A DNA stretch of 64,000 nucleotides. Source: Tolypeutes matacus. Taxonomy: Eukaryota; Chordata; Mammalia; Cingulata; Chlamyphoridae. Below the pieces are notes generated by a model. The model did no database searches, was not told where the DNA came from, and saw nothing but the letters and a program-made list of their open reading frames with translations. The stretch is taken from the NCBI GenBank assembly GCA_026826555.1, contig JAKSZT010054334.1:35780055-35844054 (forward strand), read 5' to 3'. Below are positions 35,340-46,921 of the stretch, in pieces. Every line of letters begins with the position of its first letter. Position 1 is the first letter of the stretch. A program made the position numbers and the translations under genes.

Positions 35340-36900
35340 ATTCACTCATCAATTAAAAAATATCAAATATCTATCATGTGCCAGATACTGTTCCTGGTGT
35401 TAGTGATAAAGAGTTAAACAAGGTAGACATGATTCTTGTTATCAGAAGGCTTATATTCTAGTTGGAAGGATAGGTATAAACAACAAATTGGTAAATAAAT
35501 AGAAAGATGAGTAGATAAATAAACAAATGCCATATTCTGTGACAGAGAATCTTAAGGTTTTAGAGACTCATATAATATAAGGATATAATCTACTTTGGAG
35601 GTAAAAGGAAATGTGCTCTGAGAAGATAATGTTCAAGCTAAGATCTGAAAATATATTTTTTTAGGTGAAGAGATTGTGAGAAGTGCATTCAGGACAGAAC
35701 ACTGCTTGTCTGCAGGTTCTGATGTGGGAAGATATTTGGTTTTCAAGTCACTGAATGAAGGCCAGTATGCCTGGAGGATGGAGAGCTGGGGGATAATGGG
35801 GTGAGATGAGCTACAAATACAGAAAGGGTGCAGATAACACAGGGTCTTGCAGGAAATATGGATTATATATTTATGGCATAGAAAGTTACTGAGATGTTCT
35901 AAGATAAAGAGTGCTAGGTGGAGAGTGGACTGGGCAAGGGCAAAATTGTAAGTGAAGAGATCAGATAGGAGGAGGCCACAGCAGTAGAAGAGAAAGGAAA
36001 GTATAAATGTTGGAGTAGGGTTACTTCAGCAGAGATGAAGACAAATGAAAAAAAGTTAAGATATATTTTGGAGATAGAAATCACAGAATTTGGAAATGTA
36101 TTGGATATGAGAAATAAAGTTAGTGGGGATTAATTTTAGCAATAAGCTGCATGAAACAACCACTTAAAAATATAGGAAATGCAGAAGGTAGAATAGATGA
36201 GAAGGGCAAGACTTCAATTTTGGGCAAGTTAAGGTATACATGTGAGTAAGATAGTAAACCTAGATATGTTGATTAGGCATATGAATATATTATCTAGAAC
36301 TTAGAAGAGATCTGATCTGGCAGTACAACTTTAGCACCACTGACATATAAAGGTGTTTACTCCTATGGGAGTAAAGATTATTAGTGAAACAATGGAATGT
36401 GAGAAATAAAAAGTGGTCAGGATTGAATTCTGAAGGAAACCCTAACATTTAAATGATTTTAAAGGTATCTGTCAAAAGAGGCTAGAAAGGAACAGCCAGA
36501 GATGTGGGAGCAAAATAAAGAAAATTGTGAAGGGACCTGAGAAGTTATTTGGACTTAACTAAGTTGATGAGCTTCAATGACTCTGACAATTACTAAAGAC
36601 AGTGTGGATTGGGCTGATTGGTGAATTGAGTAATAGGTGATGAAACGGAAATCATGTGTGTGGACAGCTTTTTAAGAAGCTATGCTAAAAAAGAAGAGTA
36701 GAGAGAAAAGGAGTCAAATGGAAAAAGCTGCAGGTCAAGGAAGTGTGTGCTTTTTTTTTTCAAGTGAAGGAGATAGTCTGACTGTTACTTAAAATAATCT
36801 AGTAGAAAGAGACAGAATATTTTTAATGCATAAAAGAATAAAGACAAGCAAGTTGAGAGTAGATGAGAAAATAACATATGTGGAGACATTTGAAAGAATG
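35340..36900 (-). mobile_element. L2-type 3' region, antisense, with long continuation
   Basis: 35365-35470 is a clear antisense L2 3' end: TCATGTGCCAGATACTGTTC, then AAGGCTTATATTCTAGTTGG. The following kilobase keeps the usual antisense order of purine-rich words (GGCCAGTATGCCTGGAGGAT, then GATATATTTTGGAGATAGAA). Beyond about 36200 the assignment is weaker. It may be one old L2 or two adjoining repeats. Confidence 0.55.
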
Positions 36901-37789
36901 AGTTGACCCTTCATTCTCTGTCGAAAAAGGAAGGAATATGGTGCAAAAAGATACCAAAATGTTTATATCTACAGTAGAGAGAATATAAGAAGTTTGAATC
37001 TGATGGCTATTTGTTCCTCCACCAGAGTCTGAAGATAGCTGGGGGCTTGTGAACACGGAGTGGATACTTGCTTCAGGGCAAGATAGAAAATAGACAATGA
37101 AATATTTGATGTAGTTAGTGAAAGAGGGAGCTTACAAGAGAATTCAATTAACATTTCAGGGGACTATTGAATGCCCATTTGAGAATGGTGGCCATGAATG
37201 TATAAAGTCCCAAATTTTCCTTTCTATGTCTTTGCTATTCCAACATCCACATGAGCTTGCATATCATGGTCTATGAGGACTGCGCCAGCACCTACCATCA
37301 CATCTGCTCTTTAACCAGGAAGGGGAGAAAAGCAAAGGAAGAACCTGCTCTTTTCCAACTAAGGACTCAAGCCAGAACTTCTGTTCACATCCCATTGGTT
37401 AGAACCTATTCATACAACTGCATCTAACTGTGAGATAGCTTAGAATATATCATTTTTTCTGATTGGCCATATGCCTAAGCATAACTTTTAGTAGAGAAGA
37501 ACGGGTAAGTTAGCAGTCTCTGCCACTAGTACTATGGACTTTATGTGGGAAACAGAAACAAAGGAAAGGAGGGGATGCTACTTAGGTAACAGATCCCTCA
37601 GGTAGTCAATATTCCTCTCACTTTTCTGTAGAGAAAAGTGTGCAGCTGAATAACATGGATTTCAACCATGAGTGACTGATTGCTTAAAATCCTGCCAAAG
37701 AGGGTCAGACACTCCTCCCTCCAGTCCTCTCAACATTCTTTCACCTTAGCAATGTGATTAGAAATAAAACGACTTAAAACTCCATTATT
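36901..37789. other. Unassigned; could be the distal part of the preceding repeat
   Basis: 36900-37200 is still purine-rich like 35340-36900. 37200-37789 is unrecognised and slightly less AT-rich. Confidence 0.35.
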
Positions 37790-38010
37790 AAGAGATAACC
37801 CCTGTCAACATTTTGGTGTTTTCCAATATTCTTTTCACCATTATTACAATTAACTGTAGTAGTAGGTTGTGTTTTACAACAATATATCATTACATAATAT
37901 TTTATCATTAAAATTTCCCTTTTTATTAGCATCCTTTTTTGTAAACATTGTTTTCAATGGGTATATGAGATTTCATTATATAGTTAACCTGTAATAAATT
38001 TGTTTCCTTT
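37790..38010 (-). mobile_element. L1M 3' UTR fragment, antisense
   Basis: TTGGTGTTTTCCAATATTC, then CATTGTTTTCAATGGGTATA and TTCATTATATAGTTAACCTG follow the antisense of an old L1 3' UTR. It may belong with the ORF2 piece at 39290-39700. Confidence 0.4.
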
Positions 38011-39289
38011 ATCACTGAACTTGCTGTTTTTCTTATATTCTGCTGAAGATTTTTAGATATATATTTTGCATAAATATTTGTATATTGCAGCTCTAATAAT
38101 TTTGTTAAGATTAAGTACTAAATCCCCATTCTTCTTGAGAAGCATGCTCTATTACTTTTAGAACTCTTGATAGTTATTTCCAAATTCCTTCAGAAAAGCA
38201 CTATATGAAAGTAGAAACTTGTTTCCTTGCCAGTATTGTCTAATGCCGAATTTTAGGAGTTGTCCAATGATATGTCATTGTTCCTTAATTTTGCATTCTC
38301 ATTATCATAATAAATCTTATTGAATATTAAGTACCAGGCATGAGGGTCTTTTATGTAAGTTGTAAAACAAGAACTCAAACTCTGTATTCCATTTTTTTAT
38401 CTTAAACTTTTCTTTCAGAAATTTATTAGCTATTTGTAATTTTCCTTTTGTGACTTGAAGGCAGCATTTACTCGTAGTTTAGGATGTTAGATCATGACTA
38501 GAATTCCCATGGACCTTGTAGTAATTATGTGATCTTAAAATAATCATTCCGTTTCCTCATCTGAACATTGGTGGTAATAACAGTATTTAATTGGTTGTGT
38601 GGTTTTCCTAGTCTAATAAAGTTACATTTGTATAGTGTTTTTCATTTAATGAAGTTTCAATAAACTTTGGCTCTCTGAATTTCCTTTTCCTGTGTTTCAC
38701 TCTGTCTCTTGGGTATAGGGTAAAATGTCTCTCATTAATTGTAACTAAGATTCATATGCTTTGTATGTGTTATGAATCATTTTTAATATTTATTCTAAAT
38801 ATTTTCATAGTTTATTTACTTTCAAATCCCTCTTAAAAATTTTTATTAAATAAGCATATCTTATGTGTAAACAATCTTATCTCTTATGAATTCTGTTATT
38901 TTATTTTTGAAGTGTTGCAAAATATGAAATGATTAAAATCCTTACATATATTTGCTTTTATTTTTGGATTTTGTTCTTTTGCAGTTTAATAATATCTTAA
39001 TGATAAAATAATGACAGTCCACATCTGAACATTTGGAAAATATAAACAAAATACAAGAAAACATTGCCACCTTTTTGAACCACAACAAGGACAATTAGCC
39101 CTTTGTTATCTTTTATGTCTATTTTTATGTGTATTAGTTTTATTCCATTTAGACCATAAAATATAGAGTTGTGTCAAACTTTTGTCAAAGGTAGTTCTTG
39201 AAAATTCTTTGAAAAAATTTTAATAGCTGCATTTGAACATTATACTTTAAAAAATATTCTATTTTAAAAATAATATGAGTTTTTATTTA
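38011..39289. other. Mostly unassigned; MIR-like patch at 38490-38650
   Basis: 38490-38650 has TGATCTTAAAATAATCATTC then TTTCCTCATCTGAACATTGG, reading like a sense MIR. The rest is AT-rich with no clear family. Confidence 0.4.
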
Positions 39290-39700
39290 TATTTACTTTT
39301 AAACATCATTAATGATACTCTTAGAATAATTTTTAAATATGGAAAGGCTGAGTTTAAAAGTTTTGATCTATTTAAGACTTTCATAGAGAGAGCCTTTTTT
39401 AAAAGTTTTAACTTATTTATTCTTATCAATTTTTTTTAAGTTGACTTATAAATAGTTTTCATGTAATTTACATATATTACTGAAATTTTAAACATATGAA
39501 TGAATTTGGGGAGTGTTGGCATTTTTATAATACAGAATCTTTCTTTTCGGGAACATAGCATATGTTCATTTATCCACATTTTAATTTAAATCTTTCAGGA
39601 AATTTTAGAAAGTTTCTTTACATTTCTTGCAAGAATCATTACTAGGTGTTTTATATCATTCATGTGGGTGGTACTATACATAAATAATGGATATGTAAGG
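39290..39700 (-). mobile_element. Old L1M ORF2 fragment, antisense
   Basis: TGAATTTGGGGAGTGTTGGC, then ATTTTTATAATACAGAATCT and GGAACATAGCATATGTTCAT keep the antisense ORF2 thumb-region order. Highly decayed. Confidence 0.55.
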
Positions 39701-40340
39701 TAAGGCCTGAATCACTCAGGGAAATTGTAGGTTTTATACTTAAGTTAGTCCACTAAAAAGAATAAATCTTACTTTATTTCTCCGAAAAAAAATTTTTTGG
39801 AGGTTCCTAGCAAATTTTAAAAAATTCCATTAATTACAAATTATATTTATTTTGGAACCAAAAGGATTTGGCAAATTCAAAGTAAATATCTAATTTGATG
39901 TGTCATGATGAATTTTTAAAATCATGGAAACAGTTGTTTTTTCCCCCAATATATGTATTTACATACCTTGGTCTTGTTTTTGTTTACACTTTATTGAACA
40001 ATAGACCTGCAGATTAGTCCATAACAGTACTAAATTATGAGAACATGAGCTAACCTCAAAGGTTAATGAAAATATAATTAACATTGCTTGTGCTACATGT
40101 AGCTGAAAAGAGTCATAAATCCTATCAATCCTTCTTACCTCACAAATTATTGACCTGATAGGCAATAATCACTCAGCTTTATTGTGTTAATTTAGCTAGT
40201 GTTCGAACAGTCTTGAGCTAAAAATAAAAAACAAAAAGTTCAACAACGAAACTTAATCAAATTATGCACACACACACACTAATACATCATAAGAAATGAT
40301 AATATTTAGAGAGTATTTTGACATAAAATATTTGATTTCA
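39701..40340. other. Unassigned AT-rich stretch
   Basis: A 68-residue minus frame at 40165-39959 has no recognisable motif. CA repeat of 13 bases at 40267-40280. Confidence 0.45.
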
Positions 40341-40444
40341 GGGAAGCAGATGTAGCTCAGTGGTTGAGCACCCACTTCTCATGTACAAGGTCCCAGGTTC
40401 AATTCCCAGTGCTTCCATAAAAAAAAAAAAAAAAAAAAAAAAAA
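40341..40444 (+). mobile_element. Short DAS-type SINE with A26 tail
   Basis: A nearly tRNA-sized unit, GGGAAGCAGATGTAGCTCAG onward. The A box TAGCTCAGTGG (40353-40363) and B box GGTTCAATTCC (40396-40406) are both intact. It ends GTGCTTCC and runs into 26 A (40419-40444). Imperfect target duplication ATTTGATTT (40330-40338) and ATTGGATTT (40444-40452). The intact boxes and long pure tail suggest a young insertion. Confidence 0.92.
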
Positions 40445-40639
40445 TTGGATTTAAAACTTAGATGTTCCTTAAAAAATATCTTTGAATTTTAGAGCACAAC
40501 AGAAATTAAAAAATATTGTAGGCATTGAACCATTCAATAATTAAACATTTAATTTAATTATAGTGGAAGAATTTGTATTAAACTATTAAATTTTGAATCT
40601 TTCTTCAGCCTACTCCAGTCAGATAAATAGAGCATAATA

Positions 40640-40870
40640 TGGAGGTAACATGTTCTAGAAATTAACTCAAACTTGGATTAAATCTATTGGGTTTACATTC
40701 TAAGGCTTTCAATTACCAGCGGTATAACATTGTCATTTTTATAAACTTGTGATTTCTTATCAGTAAAATAGGTTAAATAATAGGCCCCATGCATTTTTGT
40801 TGTGAGGAATGACTAATATATTTATCATTGTGTCAGACCCTCAATGAATATTAGTTGAATGAGTATTGCC
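40640..40870 (+). mobile_element. MIR SINE, sense
   Basis: Contains TTATCAGTAAAATAGGTTAA, then GTTGTGAGGAATGACTAATA and GTCAGACCCTCAATGAATAT, in the usual core-to-tail order. Confidence 0.7.
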
Positions 40871-41707
40871 CTGTATTTCCTGAATGCCCACCTAAACTTT
40901 AGAATGGAATTCTGGTATCTCTATCCTGACACCTTTTAGCATGTAGCAGGATGAATTTCAATGTGAAGCCACCCTGTTGGGTCCTGCACTTTAAGTGCAA
41001 TTCTGCTATTTAGTTTTGAATATGCATAAATATATAAGGAAATCAATGTTAGGTCTTCTCTTCAAATCAATTTCTGTTCTATGCCCCTCAAGGTAATGTT
41101 TACTTAGCTACACTTGTCATGGCTGGGAGTGCAAACTTCATCCAATCATTTAATTAAGAGATGTAAGATAACGTTCAGTAGTTAAATATGTTAATAGTAA
41201 TGAACACACATATTTTACTTTAAAGACATTCACAACACTATATACTGTGGTGATACTTATTTAACTTATGATGAAACAGGAATCTAAAAATCTGGGTGAT
41301 CACTAATATTGTCTATAATTTCATTATGCCCATAAGCAAGGAATGTTATTAGTTTCAATTGAGGGGTGAATTAATCAAGAGTCTTTCAATTGAAAATAAT
41401 AAAATCCAACTCAGGTTAGCTTAAATTGAAGAAGGAATTGATATAGTCAGGTAATGGACAAGATCATGAAAATATCTTTACTGATAAGTGACAAGTATTA
41501 GAGATAATTCTAATTGGACAAATTTCTGTGCTAAAATAATGGAGGCACTTGCTTGGTCAGACCTCGGCCATCTGCTATTCCCTGGGAGTATATTTACTGA
41601 GGAGATATACATAAAGATTGAATGAAAGAAAGTGATTCCCAAGCAAATGTGGGATGAAAATTAAATGCACCTTCTTCATGGAAAATCACCTGTCCTGCAA
41701 TATTCCA
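40871..41707. other. Unassigned; possible unidentified repeat at 41350-41640
   Basis: AACTCAGGTTAGCTTAAATT at about 41410 looks like part of a common interspersed repeat, which I cannot name. The remainder is unrecognised. Confidence 0.4.
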
Positions 41708-41855
41708 TTGATTTTTTTTTTCAACAAATCAATTTTATTGATACATACTAATAAAGCACAAATGCATCCAAAGTGGTATGCTTATGGCATCTGGTACAAT
41801 CACATAGCTGAGCATTTATCACTTCAATCATTTCTAGAGCATTTTCATTATTCCA

Positions 41856-41893
<38 letters not shown>

Positions 41894-42240
41894 CAAACAC
41901 CAAACAAACAAAACTCATCGCCTCTCAATCTCTCTAAGCCTCCTCTGCCAAACATAGTGGCTATTCTATTTCCCTCTCTCTAGTTTATTTGCATTTATAT
42001 CTTGTAAAAGCAATCTAATATATGCAATATCACCCATATTCGTATTCTACATGAAATTTACTATGTTACACAGTTAAATGGTAAATTTTTTAGCCTTCTT
42101 CTAGTAATATATATGTCCTTAGACTTTCCCTTTCAATCACTATCATGCCCATATAACAGCTCTGTTAGTTATAAACACCATGATGTGTTTATGCAGAATT
42201 GGTTGAAGGTCATTTATAGATCTTTGGAAATGAATGGAAA
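41708..42240 (-). mobile_element. Xenarthran-type L1 3' UTR, antisense
   Basis: Starts with T-rich sequence then CAATTTTATTGATACATACT and ATCCAAAGTGGTATGCTTA, an L1 3' terminus read backwards. It includes the (TAA)n at 41857-41892. This is a different subfamily from the element beginning at 42262. Confidence 0.6.
41857..41892. repeat. (TAA)n microsatellite
   Basis: About 12 trinucleotide units in the antisense L1 3' UTR. They give an asparagine run in an otherwise meaningless frame. Confidence 0.9.
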
Positions 42241-42309
42241 TGGTGAGACAACATCCATTGACTTTTTTTAGATTTATTGAAGTACATAACTCATAAATGA
42301 ACATGCATA

Positions 42310-42960
42310 AACAGTAAGTGTATAGTAGTAGTTGTGAACTTAAAAAACAAACATACATAACATCATACAGGGCTCTCATACCTCACCCTACCATCAATAC
42401 CTTGCATTGTTCTGAAACATTTTTAACTAATGATTAAAGACCATCCTCAAAATATTACTACTAACCAAAGTATTTCCCCCATCCCACCATATTATTATTT
42501 TTATATCATTTATACATTATATACATAAACAATAAGTGTATAGTAAAAGTTGTGAACTTACAAAGCAAACATTCATAACATCATACAAGGGTCCCATACA
42601 TCAACCCTCCACCAACACCTTGCATTGTCATGAGACATTTGTTACAAGCTATGAAAGAATATTGTCAAAATCTTACTACTAATTATAGTCATGATCTTAC
42701 ATTTGGTGTATTTTTCCCTCAACGCACCCTATTATTATTTTAAAATATATTTTTATGACAGAAGTTGTAAACTTACAAAACAATCATGCACATGTGAAGA
42801 ATTCCCAAACAACACCCCTCTATCAATACACCACACCGTGGTGGAATATTTGTTACAAATTATGAGATAATATCATCCGATTATTACCAGGTTCACAGAG
42901 TACATTTGGCACACATTTTCCATACTCCCCCTTTATAAACACAGTACGTCTTTGGCATAG
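42310..42960 (-). repeat. Three tandem ~216-bp units in the L1 3' UTR
   Basis: The word GTTGTGAAC (or GTTGTAAAC) recurs at 42331, 42549 and 42764. Each is followed by ACAAACAT-like words, CATCATACA, a CTTGCATTG-like block and a TTACAAACTATGA-like block. Spacing is 218 and 215 bp. The third unit is more diverged. A single unit stands at 32770-33010. Confidence 0.8.
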
Positions 42961-43399
42961 ATGCAAGAATATTACATTGTTACTATTAACCACTCTCCAT
43001 AGGTCACTCCAGTTGTATTTTTCCCATGCTTCTCCACATTCCCATCACCCTGCAGTAGCGATGTACATCTGCTATAAGCCCACAAAGGACAGTCTTGCAT
43101 CTGTACCATCAACCACTCTCTCATTCACCTCTGAATTTACTGTGCTATTCAGTCCCTAGATTATTCTCCAGCTTTCTGTCAATTGGCATTTACATCCCTA
43201 GACTACCATTTTCAGCCACATCCTCATTTATAAACCAGCTGTTACTCACTATAATGTGTTACTACCAACTCTGTACATTTCCAAACTTTTACAGTAAAAC
43301 TAATTAAAACTTCTACATACATTAAATATCAGTAGTCCATCTCAGTCTTCTTCTTATCTCCTTTAAGAATCCACCACTACCACCAGGTATTGAAGATAT

Positions 43400-44040
43400 T
43401 TTCCTACATTTTCTTCTAGAAGCTTTATAGTTCTTGCTTTTATATTTAGGTTTTTGATTCACTGAGTTAATTTTTGTATAGGGTGTGAGATAGGGGTCTT
43501 CTTTCCTTCTTTTGCTATGGATATCCAATTTTCTCAGCACCATTTGTTGAATGGACTGTTCTGCCCAAGCTGGGTGGATTGACATACTAGTCAAAAATCA
43601 CTTGACCATAGATGTGAGGGTGTGTCAATTCGGTTCCATTGGTCTGTGTGTCTGTCTTTATGCCAGTACCATTCTGTTTTTACCACTGTAGCTAGGTAAT
43701 ATGACGTAAAGTCTGGAAATGAGAGTCTTCCAACTTTGCTTTTCTTTTGTAAGATGTATCTAGCTATTCAGGATCCCTTACCCTTCCAAATAAGTTTGAT
43801 AATCATGTTTTCCATTTATTTTAAAAATGCTGGTGAAATTTTTATCAGGATTGCACTGAATCTGTATATCAATTTGAGTAGAATTGACATCTTAATGATA
43901 TTTAGTCTTTCAATCCATGAGCATGGAATTTTCTTCCAATTATTTAGGTCTCTTTTTGGTTTCTTTTAACAATGAGTTGTAGTTTTATGAATACAAGTAT
44001 TGTAATTGTTGGTTAAGTTTATTCCTGAATATTTGCGCTT
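43400..44040 (-). pseudogene. L1 ORF2 C-terminal remnant
   Basis: Starts about 100 bases after ORF1's stop with codons for GINLTNNYN. It continues in broken frames through LNNWKKIPCSWIERLNIIKM and LIYRF. Near 43590-43520 it has the tail segment QMVLRKLDIHSKRRKEDP then LTPYTKINSVNQKPK. The endonuclease and RT palm are missing, by comparison with full-length L1 ORF2 order. The direct joining of ORF1 to this late part is what makes the element half-L1-like. Confidence 0.8.
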
Positions 44041-44144
44041 TATTTATCATATTTTATTTTCACCACTCTGTTGACACTTTTAGTTACTTGAATTGATATA
44101 ATCTTCATTTCTAGACTCTCTTCCAGGACTCTCTCTGCTGTCTC

Positions 44145-44990
44145 TTTCAAGGCAGTAGCACACCCTTTAGTATTTCTTGCAAAGCAGGTCTCTTGGTTAC
44201 AAATTCTCTCAGTTTGTGTTTATCTGTGAATATTCTAAACTCATCCTCATTTTTAAAAGACAATCTTGCTGGATATAAGATTCTTGGCTGGAATTTTTCA
44301 GTGTCTTAAATATATCATACCACTGTCTTCTGGCCTCCATGGTTTCTGATGAGAAATCAGAACTTAATCTTATTGAGTGTCCCTTATACATTATGCATTG
44401 CTGTTCTTCTGCTGATCTCAGAATTCTCTTTGTCTTTGGCATTTGGCATTCTGATTAGTATGTGTCTTGGAGCTGGTCTATTCGTATTTTTTCAGATGGG
44501 AGTACATTGTGCTTCTTGGACATGGATATCTATGTCCTTCAATATAGGGTTGGGAAATTTTCTACCATGATTTCTTCAAATATTCCTTCTGCCCCTTTTC
44601 CTTTCTCTTCTTCTTCTGGGACACCCATGACATGTATGTTTGCAAACCTCTTGCTGTCCTTTAGTTCCCTGACACCTTGTTCAAGTTTTTCCAATCTTTT
44701 CTTCCATCTGTTCTTTCGTGTGTTCACTCTCAGAGGCCATTTCTTCAAGCTCACCAATCCTTTCTTCTGCATCCTCAATTCTGCTATTATATGATTCTAG
44801 TGTATTTTTAATTTCATTTATTGCAACTTTCATTCCCATAAGATCTGCTGTTTTTCTATGTATGCTTTCAAATTCTTTGTGCTCATCCAATGTCTTCTTA
44901 ATATCCTTTAATTTCTTTAGCCATCTCATTGAATTTATTATGGAGATTTGTTTGAACATCTATGATTAGTTGTCTCAACTCCTTTATGTC
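44145..44990 (-). pseudogene. L1/HAL1 ORF1 (nucleic-acid-binding chaperone), frame-broken
   Basis: The coiled-coil part is in one frame (44959-44681: NSRIEDAEERIGELEEMAS). A one-base shift near 44690 moves to the next frame (44778-44539), with ANIHVMGVPEEEEKGKGAEG and IFEEIMVENFP of the RRM-like domain. The C-terminal domain is in a third part (44442-44209) with MEARRQWYDIFKTL. The end REFVTKRPALQEILKGVLLP with TGA lies near 44145. This protein coats L1 RNA in its active form. At least two frameshifts and a stop make it a pseudogene. Confidence 0.85.
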
Positions 44991-45099
44991 ATCTGGAGGC
45001 TTATCTTTTTCCTTTAACTGGGCCATATCTTCCTGTTTCTTGGTGTGGATTGTAATTTTTGTTAGTGTCTTGGCATCTGGCTTACTAGAGTATTTATTC

Positions 45100-46064
45100 T
45101 GGATGCAGTTTTTCTCTTTAGTTTAGGTCTTCCTGCCCTTTCTCCCTTGCTGGTTGTGTAGTAGGAGCCAAGGATGTGGTTAGTGCTGTAAGCTGTGGAA
45201 GTTCAAGCTGCCCCAAGGATCAATGAAGCTTCTCCCAACTTCTCCTTTGCCAGGGGTAGGGACAGAGCCACAGCTGTGTGGAATAATTCAAGTTGTGCAG
45301 GCCTAGATTGTAGTTGCCCAGAAATACGGGTGAAGCTTCACACCCCTTTCTCCCCTGCCTGTTGCCTGGATAGGTTGGTGCAGAGCCTGCCAGCCTCCTC
45401 CCCCTAGAGGTGGGGTTGAAGCCTAGGCTAGAGTTGCAGGCCAATCTGGGTGAAAGAAACAGTTCTCTACCATCACTGTGATTTTCAGTCAGCCTGGCTT
45501 CCCTTCATGCTTCCTCCCTGCCCCAGGTGAGCCTGGGGTTTAGGCTAGAGCGGCAATCTGATCTAGATGGAAAAAAGCTGGTCCCTACCAGCACTGTGAT
45601 TTTCAGTCAACCCTGCTTTCCCTTATGTCAGGCACAGAGTTAAGATGGCAGCCACTGGTCTCTTTCTGATTTGGACAGGTTCAAACTTAAGCCATTCTGA
45701 GGATTATACTTTAGCCCGCCAAATTTACTAATTAGTAGCGGAAGTTGGTGCCCACCCGTCTCTTCCTCCCCTGTTCTGGGAAATGGAGCTTTCAATTCCA
45801 GCTGCGGAACAGCTCCCAAGGTGGCTTGTGCCTTCAGTGGAGGTTTGGCACTGGCCTCCGTGGTGTGGAGTGCTCTACTTTGTAATCTTCCCTGCAGATG
45901 GGCAGTCTCCTCCTTCCATTCTTTCAAGGATGTTGCAGGATGCACTTCTGGTCTCCTGGAGCCCCAAACAAGTGCTCTAGATAGCTCTGGGAGATCACCA
46001 ACTGCCCCATAGCAGGAGCTTATTCTAGGAGCTCTTTACTCTGATGCCATCTTGTTGGTTGTTC
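45100..46064 (-). promoter_or_regulatory. 5' UTR/promoter-like region of the HAL1-like element
   Basis: GC-richer than all surrounding DNA. At least two clear tandem units of ~118 bp occur, with the shared word ACTGTGATTTTCAGTC at 45475 and 45593. Looser earlier units carry TGAAGCTTC at 45226 and 45331. An L1 5' UTR would carry an internal promoter here. Promoter function is inferred from position only. Confidence 0.55.
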
Positions 46065-46169
46065 ACATTTATTGATTTTTAATAAACAATATGTGGCATT
46101 TCTTCTTTACCAAATTGGAAATTATATTCTTCTTTGGAAACTGGAGTAATAATATAGTTATTGTGTTCA

Positions 46170-46480
46170 TTTAATATTGCTGTCATAGCAAATTACTACA
46201 AATATGGCAGCTTTAAACAACACAAATTTATTTTCTCATGGTTTCATTCTGTCAGACATCTGACATGGTATGGCTGGTTTTTCTGTTCACACTAAAATTA
46301 AAATATCTGCCAGGACTGTGGCTCTCCTCCAAAACTCAAGGTCTTTTTCCCAGCTCACTGGTTGTTGACAGAATTCAATTCCTTCTTACACTTTCTATGG
46401 TAAAGTTTCTATCCATTATAACCTCCTCCCAAACCATCCTTCAGACTCCTTTCTAAAGCAAATGTAACTATATAATTTCT
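46170..46480 (-). mobile_element. Old interspersed repeat, LTR or MER type, antisense
   Basis: GCTGTCATAGCAAATTACTA, then GGCAGCTTTAAACAACACAA and TTTATTTTCTCATGGTTTC form the common antisense repeat head. The trailing half is diverged. I believe it belongs to a MaLR-type LTR, but the family is uncertain. Confidence 0.5.
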
Positions 46481-46921
46481 TTGCTTTAAAGTGTTCATTT
46501 ATTCCTAAAGGTATTAAGATAAAATTTTAATTTGCTTTACATACCTGATCATTAATTATCCGGTTTTGGTTATTTCTTTTTGTCAAATCCTGCTGCTCCA
46601 TTCAAAATCACCTTTCATTCTAGTAATGTGTAACGCTTGCATGTTCTGAAAGTGACACACTGTCTTCCTCTTCACTCTTTTACCTTGCAGACTCAAGGAT
46701 TGAATGCACTGCCTTGCCTAAACATGGATCATTTCTATAAGACCTTGAAATTTCCCTCAAAACTTCTTTTTTTTCAGAAGACTTTCTTGATTCCCCAGTT
46801 GAATTTAGGTGTCTGGAATCTATGCTCTCATAACAGAGTTTACTATGGTAACATTTATCTGCTGTATTCCTTTTATTGATGCCTCTTTTAATTTTCTTCA
46901 TTACTCTTTAGGTTACCGTGT
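46480..46921 (+). mobile_element. L2 3' end, sense, first part (split by an LTR)
   Basis: AGGTATTAAGATAAAATTTT, then TCTTCCTCTTCACTCTTTTA and TTCAGAAGACTTTCTTGATTC match the L2 3' order. The missing tail appears at 47339-47400 (CCAGTACCTGGTCCATAGTA, then GGCACTTAATAAATGTTGG), after the MLT1 at 46922-47334. Confidence 0.7.

Larger units (their letters stand above)
42262..46064 (-). mobile_element. HAL1-like non-autonomous L1 derivative, 3.8 kb, antisense
   Basis: Minus-strand order: a 5' region beginning ACAAGATGGCATCAGAG (46058-46042) and about 1 kb long, then ORF1, then only the last part of ORF2, then a 3' UTR with three tandem units, then a short A tail at 42268-42262. Near-identical 11-bp target duplications ACATCCATTGA (42251-42261) and ACATTTATTGA (46065-46075) define a single insertion. 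Endonuclease and reverse-transcriptase catalytic domains are absent, so it would have needed another L1's enzyme. Frames are broken, so it is dead now. Confidence 0.75.

Noticed and set aside
40341..40416. Possible genuine tRNA gene
   Set aside because: It has A and B boxes, but its ends do not form a proper acceptor stem and it runs into a long A tail. It is a tRNA-derived SINE.
41654..41983. 109-codon frame with an asparagine run
   Set aside because: The asparagines come from (TAA)n in an antisense L1 3' UTR. There is no gene context.
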